Below, in pieces: positions 40,657 to 52,329 of a DNA stretch of 64,000 nucleotides. The DNA lies in the NCBI GenBank assembly GCA_028023455.1, contig JAQFVV010006246.1:6590363-6654362 (forward strand). The letters are read 5' to 3'. The stretch is from Epiperipatus broadwayi (taxonomy: Eukaryota > Onychophora > Udeonychophora > Euonychophora > Peripatidae). The notes below the pieces were generated by a model that was given only the letters and a program-made list of their open reading frames with translations, made no database searches and was not told the origin of the DNA. Both the position numbers and the translations under genes were made by a program. Position 1 is the first letter of the stretch, and each line of letters begins with the position of its first letter.

Positions 40657-41265
40657 CTTTCGTAATGATTTCAGCATGCATTACCACTCTCCCCCCAATT
40701 TCAACAGATGCGTAAATAATACTAAAGATCATACCCCCAATATATGCCCAGCAGGCCATTTACAAGATTGCGTGCAGTCACAATAATTGCCTCATGACAT
40801 ATTATGGTGAGACTAGGGCATCCATCCACACAAGACTCGTACAACATATATATGCATACAAGGCTCTAGCTGATCCATCCCACCCTTCTATTTTTGCACA
40901 GCATGCAGCCACTACAGGACACCAGTGCATACTGGAAAACCTCACGTGGTGTGCAGAGAGCAACATGGTTGTGAAGGAGAATCAAAGAGGCATATTATAT
41001 CATCTCTGACATCCACACCATGAATAAAAGACATTTTATGCCATCTCCGGGAAGTGGCAAATCTAAGTCAACAAAAATCTAATTCACCCTAATTTGCATA
41101 TTTCACACCTTTGGATTCCAGCTACTTCTTTGAAAATGAAGGCTTAGACCTTCGAAAGCGCTCGAGTACGAAGTTCATCATTTGTTAAGATGGTGATTGT
41201 ATATTTAATATAGAAATATTATTTTTATATATATATCTTATAGTTTATGTGTGTATTTATATTAA
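40656..41265 (+). repeat. Inverted copy of the Penelope 3' part (right arm)
   Basis: Plus-strand repeat of 39769-39148. It still encodes MTYYGETRASIHTRLVQHIY (40794-40853) and carries the tail hairpin GAAAATGAAGG-CTTAGA-CCTTCGAAAGCG (41132-41160). Confidence 0.85.
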
Positions 41266-41937
41266 TACAAAATATAGATTTACAGATATTTAAACTAATA
41301 CATAGTTGAATATTAAATATTACATGTATTTGTAATTCACAAATTTCAAAAATGTGTAATGTAATGGAGTGGATGATTTAAAATATTACTCATGGAAAAA
41401 GAAAGATAAAATTGAATTATTTTACTGGTTTATATTTAATTAAAAAATAGATACGCTAATCTTTAAGTGAGATTTCAAGTTTACATATGGACTACAAATA
41501 TGATAATCTCTAGCTTAATAAATGTTCAGTAATAATCATTAATGTATTTATCTGAAGTGAATGGTGTCAAAGTTGTGAAAGCAAAAAATTTGACACTTGT
41601 AAATTAAATTGTAATAATTTGTATTAAATTTAATATAAATGATCAACAATTGATATAAGGGGGAAAATTAATAAAAGGTTATATATCCAAATATGCAAAG
41701 TTTTCTTTATAGAGCAGCCCCCTCCCTTCTAACCAGATTTTCGACCTTCATATTAAATAAAATAAAAATTAGAACTTCATAAATTTATTAAGAATTTGTA
41801 AGATGCAAGTTATATTTTAATTGCCCATATAATCAGTAGACATTTTCTTATCTTGAAGCAATCTCTTTAACTCATATATACTCTTGTCTAGTTCTTCATC
41901 ATGTTTTAGCACATGAAATAAGCAAGTGTGCCAAGGT
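41266..41937. other. AT-rich stretch, no gene seen
   Basis: No supported feature. Confidence 0.5.
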
Positions 41938-42031
41938 GATGTGGAGAACAGAAACTCAAGATGAAGATGGAATGAAGTTGGAGAGATGTTCATCCTGCAT
42001 TGGATTGATAATGGTTGATGATGATGATGAC
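41938..42031 (+). mobile_element. RTE 3'-end fragment
   Basis: About 94 bp matching the last codons and tail of the RTE element (compare 16246-16341): GTTGGAGAGATGTTCATCCT, GGATTGATAATGGTTGATGA and the TGATGATGATGATGA tail. Severely 5'-truncated insertion, as expected from aborted reverse transcription. Confidence 0.85.
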
Positions 42032-43019
42032 ACTTTTCTTCTAGGCTTTAAAGATTTAAAAGTTTGTTCACTCTGGCTTCAAAACATGAAGTTAATGATA
42101 GTAGTAATTCTTCCAAAAGTAAAAGAAGCTGAACAGAGAGAAAATGATTTAGTTCTGACATGAAAAAAAGTTGACAATCACAAAACAGTAGAAATGAAAA
42201 AAAAAGTTGTACTAAAATTTCTTGAACTCTTTAAATATTAACATGACATAATAAGTATTTAGTGAACACTGAAAAATTTGTAGGTAGAGAATATGAATAA
42301 AAAATATTCGAATAGACAGTAATACTACTGAGAATGAACTGACTGTGCATAAAGATTTTAGTAAATAATCCACTGAAAAGAGTGTTTATCAAGTTATTTA
42401 GTGCAAATGATGATTTTATAGATTCAGAAATCAATAGAAATTTTCAAATAAAGTGCTTAATTAAGTTTTTATTTTCTAATTCACATGCAAATATGGTGTT
42501 TGATGTAGAAAAACAATCCAAGGAAATAGCTACTAAGACAGCAATGTTAAATTTATTAATTTAACACTACTTAGACACTATATTTTTTGTATTTTAACAC
42601 TATTAATTGTCACTCCACCCCCCACAAAAAGAAAATGATAACAGTATTTTATATTTTTGAAAAAGAAAAAATTGAATATACACATTCACATATGTACAAA
42701 AACAGATTTGATTACAATCTAATATGATTTTTTCCCAATTTGTTATAATTGCATTACTGGGGTTTTATTGTCATACTACTTTAAAAAGCATTTTTTTTTT
42801 CAAATTTTGGATTTGTAAAAGGGTGCATCTTAAATTTGAAACAAAAATTCTTAACATCTTATTTATACAAATCTTTGCTTTATTCTATAGATGCACATAG
42901 TATTATGATAATAGCATGTTAAATCTTTTTTAATCAAAAGAAAAAAGATATAACATTAAATGCCAACATTGTTTGGATTAATGTTGTAAATAGCTTTAAC
43001 TCTTTAAAACTGCTACTTT
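42032..43019. other. AT-rich stretch, no gene recognised
   Basis: A 60-codon ORF (42382-42564, plus) has no recognised family. Upstream parts of the pogo relic may lie here but are not readable. Confidence 0.4.
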
Positions 43020-43300
43020 TAATGTTATTTTTCCAATTTTACCATAATTTTATCAAGAAAACAGTACTGAGTAAACTTTAGAATTTTTTTACAACTAATA
43101 CCAGTAAATCAATAAAATTTACTTTGAAAATATGTTTTATAATCTTTTAACAGTATTTGGTCGATTTTATCATTATTTTATCAAGAAAACTGTACTCAAT
43201 AATTTTGAAAATCTTTTAACATTATTTTTCTGATTTTATTATTATAGTAGCAAAAAAAATGTACTTAATAACTATTAGAATATTTTAAACTAATAAATCA
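43020..43300. repeat. Degenerate tandem repeats
   Basis: Three diverged copies of a block of the form ATTTTATCA(T)TATTTTATCAAGAAAACTGTACTCAATAA start near 43036, 43163 and 43233. Spacing is uneven (about 127 and 70 bp). Confidence 0.6.
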
Positions 43301-43661
43301 ATAAGATCTAAATTTCAAGTTATAACAATGTGATAAAAATCTGTTTCAAAGTGCTGATTGGTTGTTTCTTGTTCTCTACACAAGGAAGAATCTGTCAATG
43401 ATTTTGATAGCTCCAAGATTTTTGTTTTGAATTTCAAGGTGAAAATCTATGTTGAGAATCTTTTTTTACACATTGGTAAAAATTTTTTTCAGAAAATTTG
43501 TGAAAATATTAATTATTTTAGACGAATGATTCAGATTTTAATAGAAAAATTTACTTTTACACAAAAGCAAATTGACAAAATTATAATATTCGGTTGCAAT
43601 TTACCATATAATTGGATGACATTAAGCTTAAAGTAAAAATAAAAAATTGTGCACTGATAAT
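43301..43661 (+). other. Possible upstream part of the pogo relic
   Basis: A 92-codon open run (43358-43636) sits just before the recognisable pogo C-terminus. Near its end, NLPYNWMTLSLK may correspond to the DMPxNxTVxxKG segment of pogo-type catalytic domains. The resemblance is weak; no catalytic Asp can be assigned. Confidence 0.3.
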
Positions 43662-43974
43662 AATGTTAACAGGTATGACTTGTAGACTCCAACCACGATG
43701 TGTCTGTTAACAAAGACTTTACAGATAGAATGAGAACCCATTATAAAACATGGTTAAATTGAGAAGTTCATTCTTTGACACCAAAATGAGCTTCATCTTC
43801 TACTATAGCACTGTCAGTTTTGCAGTCTTGGAAAGATATCCTAAAAAAATTATCAAAAAATCTTTCTTAATATGTTGTATTGCTTACTATTTAAATGATA
43901 CTAAAGATGATGCACCCTGCTGGAATAGTGAAGATGAGAATGCAAGTTCTGAAAGTGAGGAAGATTTGCAATAA
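43662..43974 (+). pseudogene. Pogo/Tigger-type transposase C-terminus relic
   Basis: The plus strand encodes, across two frames, LTGMTCRLQP, then DVSVNKDFTDRMRTHYKTWL, the TSKLQPLDVSxNKxFK...HYKxWL segment found after the DDE catalytic core of pogo-type (Tc1/mariner superfamily) transposases. It continues with STIALSVLQSWKDI, then KKIIKKSFLICCIAYYLNDT and DDAPCW with an acidic Ser/Glu-rich end (SSESEEDLQ, stop at 43972-43974). That order and the IxKSFxxCGISNxLDGxEDD pattern are diagnostic of the family end. Stops and at least two frameshifts show decay. The helix-turn-helix and DDE domains are not visible. Confidence 0.75.
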
Positions 43975-44993
43975 AGTAGGCAAACTTATCGTATTTATAT
44001 CAATTTCTATTTAAGTAAAATAAAAATGTTTATTTTTCAATAAAATCGTTTTTAAATTTTTTCCAATTTTTTGAGCTTAAAATCCTACTGTATCTTACAT
44101 TTGAAGGAATACAGTATTTTTACTGATATATTAATGTGTAAGAATTTCCAAATAAAATTATTTTACAGAGAAATATATATGCATGTTGCATATAAGATTT
44201 ATTATTTTGACTATTTATTTCATTATCTATGGAAATCAAATGATATAAATAGGGAAATGACCATTGTATATATAAAAAGACTTATCAATGTAGTGAAATG
44301 TCATTTTCAAGATTACCAGAAAAAAAATGGTGATAATTTTTTAACAGTATACATTAAGAATGTAATTATTTATCAATAAATAACATTGAATACAAACTAT
44401 TTGACTCTTTCTGTTTATTATTTATTAGAGTTATTCTTACTATCAAATAAATAAATTATTATATGGATAGTTACTTAAAAAGGCATTTATATTCCTTCAC
44501 CAAATGATAAATTGAACAATAATTTTATTCAAATGACACAAGCTAATTTTTTTTTTACTTTGCTTATCTGGGATGCACTTCATATACTTTACTTCTTTAG
44601 TTTAACATTCTACAATTATCAAATGGTTAGAGAGACAGCTTTATAGAATAAAATGTTGAAATCTATAACATAATATTTCTAAAACATTTAAATTGTACTA
44701 ACTATGACATAAATTAATAAATTGTAAAAATAAAAAAGGCCATTTAGTAAATCAACAAGTGTTGATAGTTATAAATAAAAATTATATAAAAAACAAGGAG
44801 TAAAGTGATTTAGTATTAATAAAAAATATCCTAGTTTTAAAGATAAATCCAGTGAAACAAATATGCCATAGACACAGTGTGCCACATTGAAAAATTGACT
44901 GGATTTCTCTCTAAGCTATAGCACATCTCTAAATCAATGCATTTGTTATAGAGCAACATAGTTTAGGTAGTCACCAAAATGTTTTAAGGTACT
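43975..44993. other. AT-rich stretch, no gene recognised
   Basis: A 102-codon ORF (44071-44379, plus) is low complexity and unrecognised; it follows the pogo relic and may be its 3' non-coding part. Confidence 0.4.
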
Positions 44994-45312
44994 AGCATGT
45001 CAGGATCACAAGTTACGACATTAAATGTGATGGTGTTTCATACCTTAACTTAGGATAAAACAATGTGCTAATGTTTTGTTTTTTAAAAATTGACTGTGCT
45101 AATATTAAATTTTGTTTTAAATTCAGAAAAACTGTTAATAAAACATTTGAAATAATTGAAAACTATGTATGGCACTGAGGTCATTAGTCACAATACAGTT
45201 TTCAAATAATTTGAAAGATTTTATGATAACAAAGAAAACATTGAAGTCAAATTATGGAGGTATTAAACACATTGTAAATTTTATGTCATAACTTGTGATC
45301 CAGATATTCCAA
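44994..45312. repeat. Diverged fold-back element
   Basis: 44994-45060 and 45240-45312 are diverged inverted copies; the best block is GGATCACAAGTTACGACA against TGTCATAACTTGTGATCC, with CATTAAA/ATG-TGTTT-ATACCT blocks inside. MITE-like, no coding sequence. Confidence 0.55.
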
Positions 45313-46366
45313 TGCTTCAAAATTTTTATGAATAGCTAAATTTCTATATAACACAAGGTTTGATTTATAAATGAATCTGCAGGCAGTTTAGAGAGAAAAG
45401 CAATCTTTTTTTTTATTTTTTTTATTGGGAGCACTGTGTGTAAGTTAAATATGGATATAAATAAAGTTCAGAATCAAAAAAGATGTTTTCAAGATGAACT
45501 CATCTTGGATATATATTTTAGGCAAGAATTTGCCTAGATAAATGAAACAATAATATAAATAATGAATAAAAAATACATATTTTATAAAATATCTTATTAG
45601 CAATAATAATAATTAATCAATTATAAAAATATATTCATTGGTTTACATTGATTAAAAATTAATAAACAAATAAGTACTTTCATTTTTAAAATTTATTTAT
45701 TGTGCCAAATATATAAGAAATGTTTTCTTAATTCACTGAGGCATGGAATATATATATATATATGTGAATTTCAGATCATATGCCATAAGATATTCAAGAA
45801 ATGAAGGTACAAATCTTTGAAAACCAACTTTGTTTCTTATTTACATTATAGATGACCATTTAAAACGAACCCTGAAGAACATTCTGTTTTCAGAATAACT
45901 TAAACCTATAATTTTATATTGGAAATAATAATTTTAAAACATTTCAATTTAAATATAGCTGAATTAGATTATCATATTTATTTAGAGAATATATTATTTT
46001 TGAAATAATTTTTATTGAATTGTAAAAATACAAGTAACTGCCATTTCTTTTATTTGAATTAAATTTTAATCTAAACTAAGCTACTCATAACCAAAAAATT
46101 ATCTCATGTAATTCTGCCAATAAGCAAGAATTAATAATAAAAAAAAGCAATTTAAGAAAAAGATCATACATAAAAAAAAATTTCAAAAACAAAGCTAACA
46201 TCAATGTTATCAATTAGAGAAAATCTATAGAACATTCATTAATGAATTTAACTCATTAATTAAATCTTCTGCACAAGAAATAAAGAATTGGATTTAATAT
46301 TTCAGTATTTTATTACTGGGATATTTAAATAAATTTGTTTATAAAATAAAATTGCTACTTTTTTCT
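45313..46366. other. AT-rich stretch, no gene seen
   Basis: No supported feature beyond a short (TA)n at about 45749-45764. Confidence 0.5.
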
Positions 46367-46436
46367 ACCAGCTATTTTGTTGCAGTTTTTACAAGTGTAT
46401 CAGTTATTTTCATATTAATTTCATTCAAATCTGAAT
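46367..46436 (-). mobile_element. RTE internal fragment (minus orientation)
   Basis: About 70 bp (CTACCAGCTATTTTGTTGCA through TTCATTCAAATCTGAAT) matches 34926-34996 of RTE copy 2, in the stretch between the endonuclease and RT. It lies directly before a plus-oriented RTE relic. Confidence 0.85.
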
Positions 46437-46679
46437 AAGGGAAAAAATTGAAAAAGAAGTCGAGTGGAAGAGGAATAAAAAAGGGAAAAGAAAATTAGAA
46501 TCGCGTTTTCGTAAATTAAGAAAAAGAGGTTGGATTCACAATGAAAAGAACAGGTTTAAAGGGTGAAGTAGTCTATCAGGATTGAGAGAGAGAAAGGGCA
46601 AATGATTGGTGTTTGTTTGGATTTGAGATAGAAAGGTTTGTCATAACTTTCTTCAGGCAAAGTGGAACAAGAAATTTAA

Positions 46680-47170
46680 TAATTTAGTATATGTTAGAAA
46701 TTGGAGATTTAAAATTTTAAAGTGTAAAAGTATTTTGTGGTAAAATGAAAAGGAAAGTAAATGGGTTGTTAGTCATTTAGATTTTAGATGTGTGTTGTGC
46801 AAATATTTGGAAAATTTTGAGAGTTATAGTGAAGTAGTAAAGTAAATTTAAAAGAAAGTATGTTATATTTCTAAAAATGAAAATAAAGATAATTATTGAA
46901 TTAGATAAATAAAATACTTTGCAGATTATTATAGTGAAAATAATGGTAAAATTAGATTAAACTTGGTTGGGTGTTTGGTAAAATATTGTTAAGGAATATT
47001 ATGTGTTTAAAGGAGGTTTTTAAAATGTGTTTTAAGTTCTTACTTATGGATCTGAGACTTGGACTTAATAAGGATACTATCAAAATGGGGTGTTGTTGGG
47101 TAAGAAGGTTGTTGGAATTTTGAAAAAGTTAAAGTTGAAGTGGTTGGGTGGTTTGTAGGTATATAAATTT
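46680..47170 (+). pseudogene. RTE reverse transcriptase relic, cytosine-poor
   Basis: Plus-oriented remains of the RTE RT and C-terminus, in the right order: TATTTTGTGG...AAAGTAAATGG (compare 15495-15542), AGTCATTTAGATTTT (15553), AAAATGAAAATAAAGAT (15706), GATTAAACTTGGTTGG (15816), AAAATGTG then GTTCTTACTTATGGATCTGA (15917) and a final TTGAAGTGG (16096). The copy has many small deletions relative to copy 1. By hand count, 46681-47160 contains 13 C and 110 G in 480 bases. No frame is open. The odd base composition is treated in the findings. Confidence 0.75.
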
Positions 47171-50100
47171 TTTTATGTTTTTTTTTTTGGTTTTTTTGTT
47201 TGGCATTGATTACTGTTTAACCATATCTACAATTTTGTACTATCTAATGTCAAAAAGATTAATATATATGTAATTTCTAATGAATCCCCAGCTAACTATT
47301 AAGACAAAAAGTAAGCACATAATTTGCAAATGAAAATAAAACAGTTTTAATATGAGTAACTGTTTTCTTATATATGACAACTATATAGGTAAAAGACACG
47401 TCATACGACTTGGTTTTGTAGTTAAAATTGACAATTGCACATAAGAATTGTGTAAAGAGCGGAATTAGTTTTCACTGTCTGTGAATAAAATAAATTCCTG
47501 CATATATATATATATATGTTTTAAAAAAGTAACTGCTTGCCAATAAAATAATAATAAAAAAGGGTACATCAATGAGATTATGTTGAAAAATAAGTCTTTT
47601 TTATATATATATATTTTATAAATTTTAATTTTTAAGGCCATTTTTACTTTGCGTACTAACCTTTGCTACACTACTACAACTTTTATATTAATATGTATGT
47701 CTTACATATTATCAGACAAAAGCTTCCTTTATTTATGAAAATTAATAAAGATCATTTATGAATGCATGTATACCATCGTTGTTGAACATTCACTAAGACT
47801 AAACATATTTTAAGATACTTAAATAAATTATGATAAAAAGTTATTTACACAAACATACACATACATAAAAATCATAATTAAAAGCTTTTTACAGATTTAT
47901 AGATTTAAATGTTAAAAATTTCATAAAATTTCTCTGGGTATTTATAAAAGATAAATTCTACCTATGATGCAACAAAGCAAAATATTAATTTAAAAAAGGC
48001 ATTGCAAGCTGAAATCACATTATAGAGCAAAAATATTTAGCTGAATTACTTTATAATTCATTTTTTTGGTTTAAAATAGTTCAGACAAATATTAGTGCTA
48101 GATTGCATAATTTCAAATTGCAATTTTTAATTACTACTTTGCTTTATTGCATCATAAAGCTCAATTTTATTTTTTTATAAATATATAGGAAACCCTATTA
48201 AATTATTAACACACACATATATATTAGTCAAAACACAACAGTAACATATGAAAACTATTCATTAGCAATCATAACAAAATACTATGATTCATAGATCAAA
48301 CTAGATATTAACAAATACTGAGAATTAATAACCATGAAAGATAGTTACTGTTTGATTTATTATGCAGATTGCAAAATAATATTAAACTAAACAGTATTCA
48401 TAATTCAATATAACTATGTATATATACAATATGCCATATTAAAACACAGGCACTAAAGATCAGAATTCACTTATTTTGAGAAAAAAATCTAACTGCCATT
48501 ATAAAGACAATGATCACAAGGTAAAAAATTCGTTTAATGCACTTAAACAAAAGTAAATGAGAGCTTGTAAATTTATTGTATTGTAATGACATGCATAAAG
48601 CTATGTTTCATTTTATGGATGTTAGATTATAGGTGAAAGTATTATCTAATAAATAAAAAATATTTAAATGATTGACCAAATGATAAAAAATTATCAAATA
48701 TGTCTACAATTGTTTATAATATAGAATTTAGAAGATACAATTTCTATAATGTTGTTAAATCAAGTAGTAAAGTCTTGGATGTGATTCTATAAAGGCTGTA
48801 AAAAAAAAAAAAATCAAATGCGATTGCATGATCATAGCATCATATATATATATTTAATGTTTTCACGATTATATAATGTAAATAAAGTATTTTTTTGGGT
48901 TAAATCGTGTATTATTTTGTATTACTATTAATATATATATTATAAAAATCATTTTTAAAAATTTCATGGTAATTTTCATGTGATCATTCCTTTCCTCCTC
49001 CGCATCCAAAAATATATATCTAATTATCAAATATAATTGAATAGTAAGTTTATCACAAATAAATTTAAATCTACGTTTGCTCCTTATATTTCTTCTAATA
49101 GAACTAAACTAAAGAAGAATTTCAGGAAGAAATACATAAATGAAATCATTACTAATTAAATGGAAATTAACCCAAGGGAGTTCATCAACTTCATTAGCAA
49201 ATCTCAGATCATCTTAAATTACCTACAACCATTCATTCAAAACTTTTTATAATAAAAGATTTTTTTTTTTTTGAAAAAGACAAACTGAATCAAATCAATA
49301 ATGATAATTACTAAGGAAAAAAAATGCATCCCTTAGCCCTCACCTAAAAAAAAAAAAATATGATTAAGCATTGAAGAACTGAATTTCGAAACAGAACCAG
49401 TGAACCAGAGAAACTGCAAATTTGAAAATGGATTCTTGCTGCCAGCTGATGTATTTTGCTTTGAATGCTAACAAGCGGGATTATTTTCATTTTTCTGCAG
49501 TTGTTATAAAATAGAAATAAATAAAGGAAAAAGAAATTTTTTAAAAAATTATAATTAAAATAAAAAATAAAAAATTATGTAGTACCAATATCAGGGGGTA
49601 ATTTATAGTACACAAACTACAATTTATTTGTGCAACTTTAAATCTAAAGAAGTGTAGTTTTTTTTCATTAAACTTTAATTAGAATTTTCTCATAAATTCT
49701 ACTATAATATTTACATTATAATAAAAATTCTGAGTAATTTAATGCAAATAATAAAGTGATAGGATAAAGAATTCGTGTGCTTCATGGATCTATTTCTAGC
49801 TGATTATTTTTTAAAAAAAATCTCAGATGGGCCAATTAATTGAACCTGCAGTATTCAGCCTATCATTTTAGTACCTACCATTTGAACTCCTGAGCGAAAA
49901 ACCATACATTCTTTTATTAGTATAAAATAATGTTATTAAAAAAAGGATATATCAATAAACAAACCTATAATATATAGTTACGTCTCTTTTTCTTCCTTCA
50001 CATGCGTATTAAATCCATGTGATTTATCAACAAACAAACTACAAACACTTTTTAATTATATGCTCTTTGATTATTATTATTATAACAAAATAATTCAATT

Positions 50101-51132
50101 ATACTTCAATCACTATTAAAATAAAATAAAAAAGCAGAAAATAATACAGTATTTCTCTTTTCCTTTGTAGATTGAAAATCATAATTAAATATAATTAAAC
50201 CATCTTATAATAAATATAAAAAAACATAATTAAAAGTAATAGTTCAATCATCAATTCATTATTCTCAAATACATCAACGACCCCATTCCCCCTTTTTCTA
50301 ATAACAATCTTAGATATGGACTTAGTGACTGTAAGTATAATATATGTTCTCAAAGAAAGAAGATTATATTTCATTTGACCAATATTCGTCTAAATAATCC
50401 ATTTAAAACTTTACTCTTTAGTTAAAACAACTTATTATAAAAAAAGTCGATTGGAAAATTCTTAAATTATATGGCAACCCCCCCCCCCCCCATCTTTATT
50501 CAAGACAGGAATTCAGCAATACTCTTTATTTATGAAGACTCATATTTAATTAAAGCACTATTAAAAGACACTAGTTTTAAATCATAAAGCAAGTTCGCTA
50601 TTTCAATGCAGAATATAATAATTTTGTAAATTACTGACACTGATTCTCTCACATAAAGTTCATGTTAAACATTACAAAAAAGACATTTTTACTTCTAGTT
50701 CACATGAACACAGGTTAAAAAAATGCTTGTAAAGACTGAATAATATTTTACTTTCCATAAATATTAAATACTCCATTATATACCCCCCCATCTTTTTTTA
50801 CTAATTATATTAATCAAGATTACAAAGCATATTCGTCTTTTTTCCTGATTAAACTCATAATTCAATAAATTAAATATTAATTCAATTTATATTTTAACTT
50901 ATAATTAAATTAAATTACTAATTAAATTTATATTTTATTTTTTAATAGTTTTTCTTTCTTTCTTATGCTTGTACAGTAACTTAATTTATTAAAGTAAATT
51001 ACTTATATATATAGAGTTAAAAAAAGATTTAAATAAGCTCATTCATTTTTTCTTATCTCTAAAATATTAATATCATTTATGTTGTTTATTATTTTTTACA
51101 ATGCTATTTACAACCCACTATTGATGGTTTCG
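47171..51132. other. AT-rich stretch, no gene recognised
   Basis: About 4 kb without a supported feature. Contains short TA microsatellites (47500, 48843) and a run of 14 C at 50478-50491. Confidence 0.45.
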
Positions 51133-51471
51133 ATTGCCCTAGCAATCTTTTTCAGAATTATAATAAATACAATACAAATATATGAATATACATATATACA
51201 TAAACAAATAATTTTACATTATATATATATTCTATCATACGCATTATTTATATACCCACATTTATCTTTATATACCTCTCTCTATGATTATTACCTTTTT
51301 ATATATTATACATTTTAACCTTTTTTATAGTCTATATTTATTAATCAATACTTCCTATAGTCATATATATATATTATTTCATTTATTTTATATTTTATTC
51401 TTATTAATTTTTTAAATATTTAACTCTGACATTATACATTCATATTTTATATTATTATTATTCTTTATATT
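51133..51471. repeat. 418-bp tandem repeat, left partial copy
   Basis: Matches 54275-54613 at a constant offset of 3142 bp with very few changes. Together with the right-hand copies it is part of a 418-bp tandem repeat that the L1-like element interrupts. Confidence 0.92.
51451..51471. repeat. Target-site duplication (left)
   Basis: ATTATTATTATTCTTTATAT plus T, 20/21 identical to 54175-54195; flanks the L1-like insertion. Confidence 0.7.
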
Positions 51472-51628
51472 TCAACAATATACTTTATTGGACAATAAGT
51501 AGGTTACATGTGGTATCACCAGAAAAGGTACACTGATAAAATAGACTTACAGATTGTACATGAGTTCATTTGTATAGTTACAATCAAATGCATAGTCTTT
51601 GTTTATAGTTTTGCAATCTGAATCTTTG

Positions 51629-52144
51629 TTATAGCCTTGATCTTTGCTTGATCAGAGACCAAGTTGCTGCATATATGTCTGGGGATGTGATCAATTTGTC
51701 CCTATTTTGTATTTGCATTAGCCTGTTTTGAAATGTTGAAGGGTGTCTTCTAGTGTTTTCCCCAATTAGAAACTTGCACCTGATGCACCACAGAGTATAC
51801 AGTAGAAATGTTGCTGCTCTGATGGTGGGTATTGATTTGCCCTTGTAAGCCTCCATTAATTGTTCTATCCTGGTATTATTTTTCCTGTATATATTATGTA
51901 TTATGTCTCTTATTTGATTTAGTCCTCTACAGTGGTCCATTAGGTGCTTCCATGTTTCTTCTGTTTCATGACATAATCCACAGAAAGGATCAATAGATAC
52001 GTACATCCTTCTGTGGAATAAAAAATTGGTAGTTGGTAGTGTGTCCAAGAGAACAAAATCAAAAAATTTGGGTTCCAATTTCCATTTTTTAACCTGCCAT
52101 GGGGGACATGGTATCCTTGGAGCATGCGCAGAATCCCTCAGCAT
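51629..52144 (-). pseudogene. ORF2 C-terminus with zinc-binding motif
   Basis: Open run of 171 codons. Residues from about WQVKKWKLEPKFFDFVLLDT on correspond to the region after the RT in L1/Tx1-like ORF2 proteins. CGLCHETEETWKHLMDHC is a C-x2-C-x8-H-x4-C motif (zf-RVT type). It is followed by a helical tail with TLWCIRCKFLIGENTRRHPS. The first 10 to 15 codons are out-of-frame sequence from the endonuclease start, so the apparent Met is an artefact of the deletion junction near 52090-52150. No RT core is present. Confidence 0.8.
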
Positions 52145-52304
52145 TTAGATATCTGCTGGGATCTACTTTTGATGCTGCATATATCTTGGTTTCTAGCAGC
52201 CCTATAATGTGTGGCCTTGTCTCTTTGATCCAGTTTTTAATTTTGTTCTATTTGGGGATCACATTTAATCCTCTAACATTAATTGCTGCTATTTTTATTA
52301 TCAT
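52103..52304 (-). pseudogene. ORF2 start: APE-type endonuclease, first about 65 codons
   Basis: Starts at ATG 52304, 25 bp after the ORF1 stop. Reads MIIKIAAINVRGLNVIPK, a stop at 52250-52248, then NKIKNWIKETRPHIIGLLET. The IAAINVRGLN and IIGLLETK segments are the first two conserved blocks of the apurinic-type endonuclease (catalytic Asn and Glu). The homology ends at the junction with the C-terminal fragment, so the rest of the endonuclease and the entire RT are gone. Confidence 0.8.
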
Positions 52305-52329
52305 AATTATTTTGTTGGATCGTATTATT

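Larger units (their letters stand above)
39148..41265 (-). mobile_element. Penelope-like element fragment 2, inverted-tail form
   Basis: The minus-strand element runs from about 40656 to 39148 and contains part of the RT, the GIY-YIG endonuclease and a 3' tail. A second copy of its last 610 bp or so lies on the plus strand at 40656-41265, so arms 39148-39769 and 40656-41265 are inverted repeats with moderate divergence. The layout is the same as in fragment 1, with a longer spacer because more RT is kept. The minus-strand copy is 5'-truncated at the junction with the inverted arm. Confidence 0.87.

Noticed and set aside
40328-40759. The Met start of the 143-codon minus-strand ORF
   Set aside because: Its first 35 codons are the antisense of the inverted Penelope arm; only the part after about 40656 is real RT sequence.
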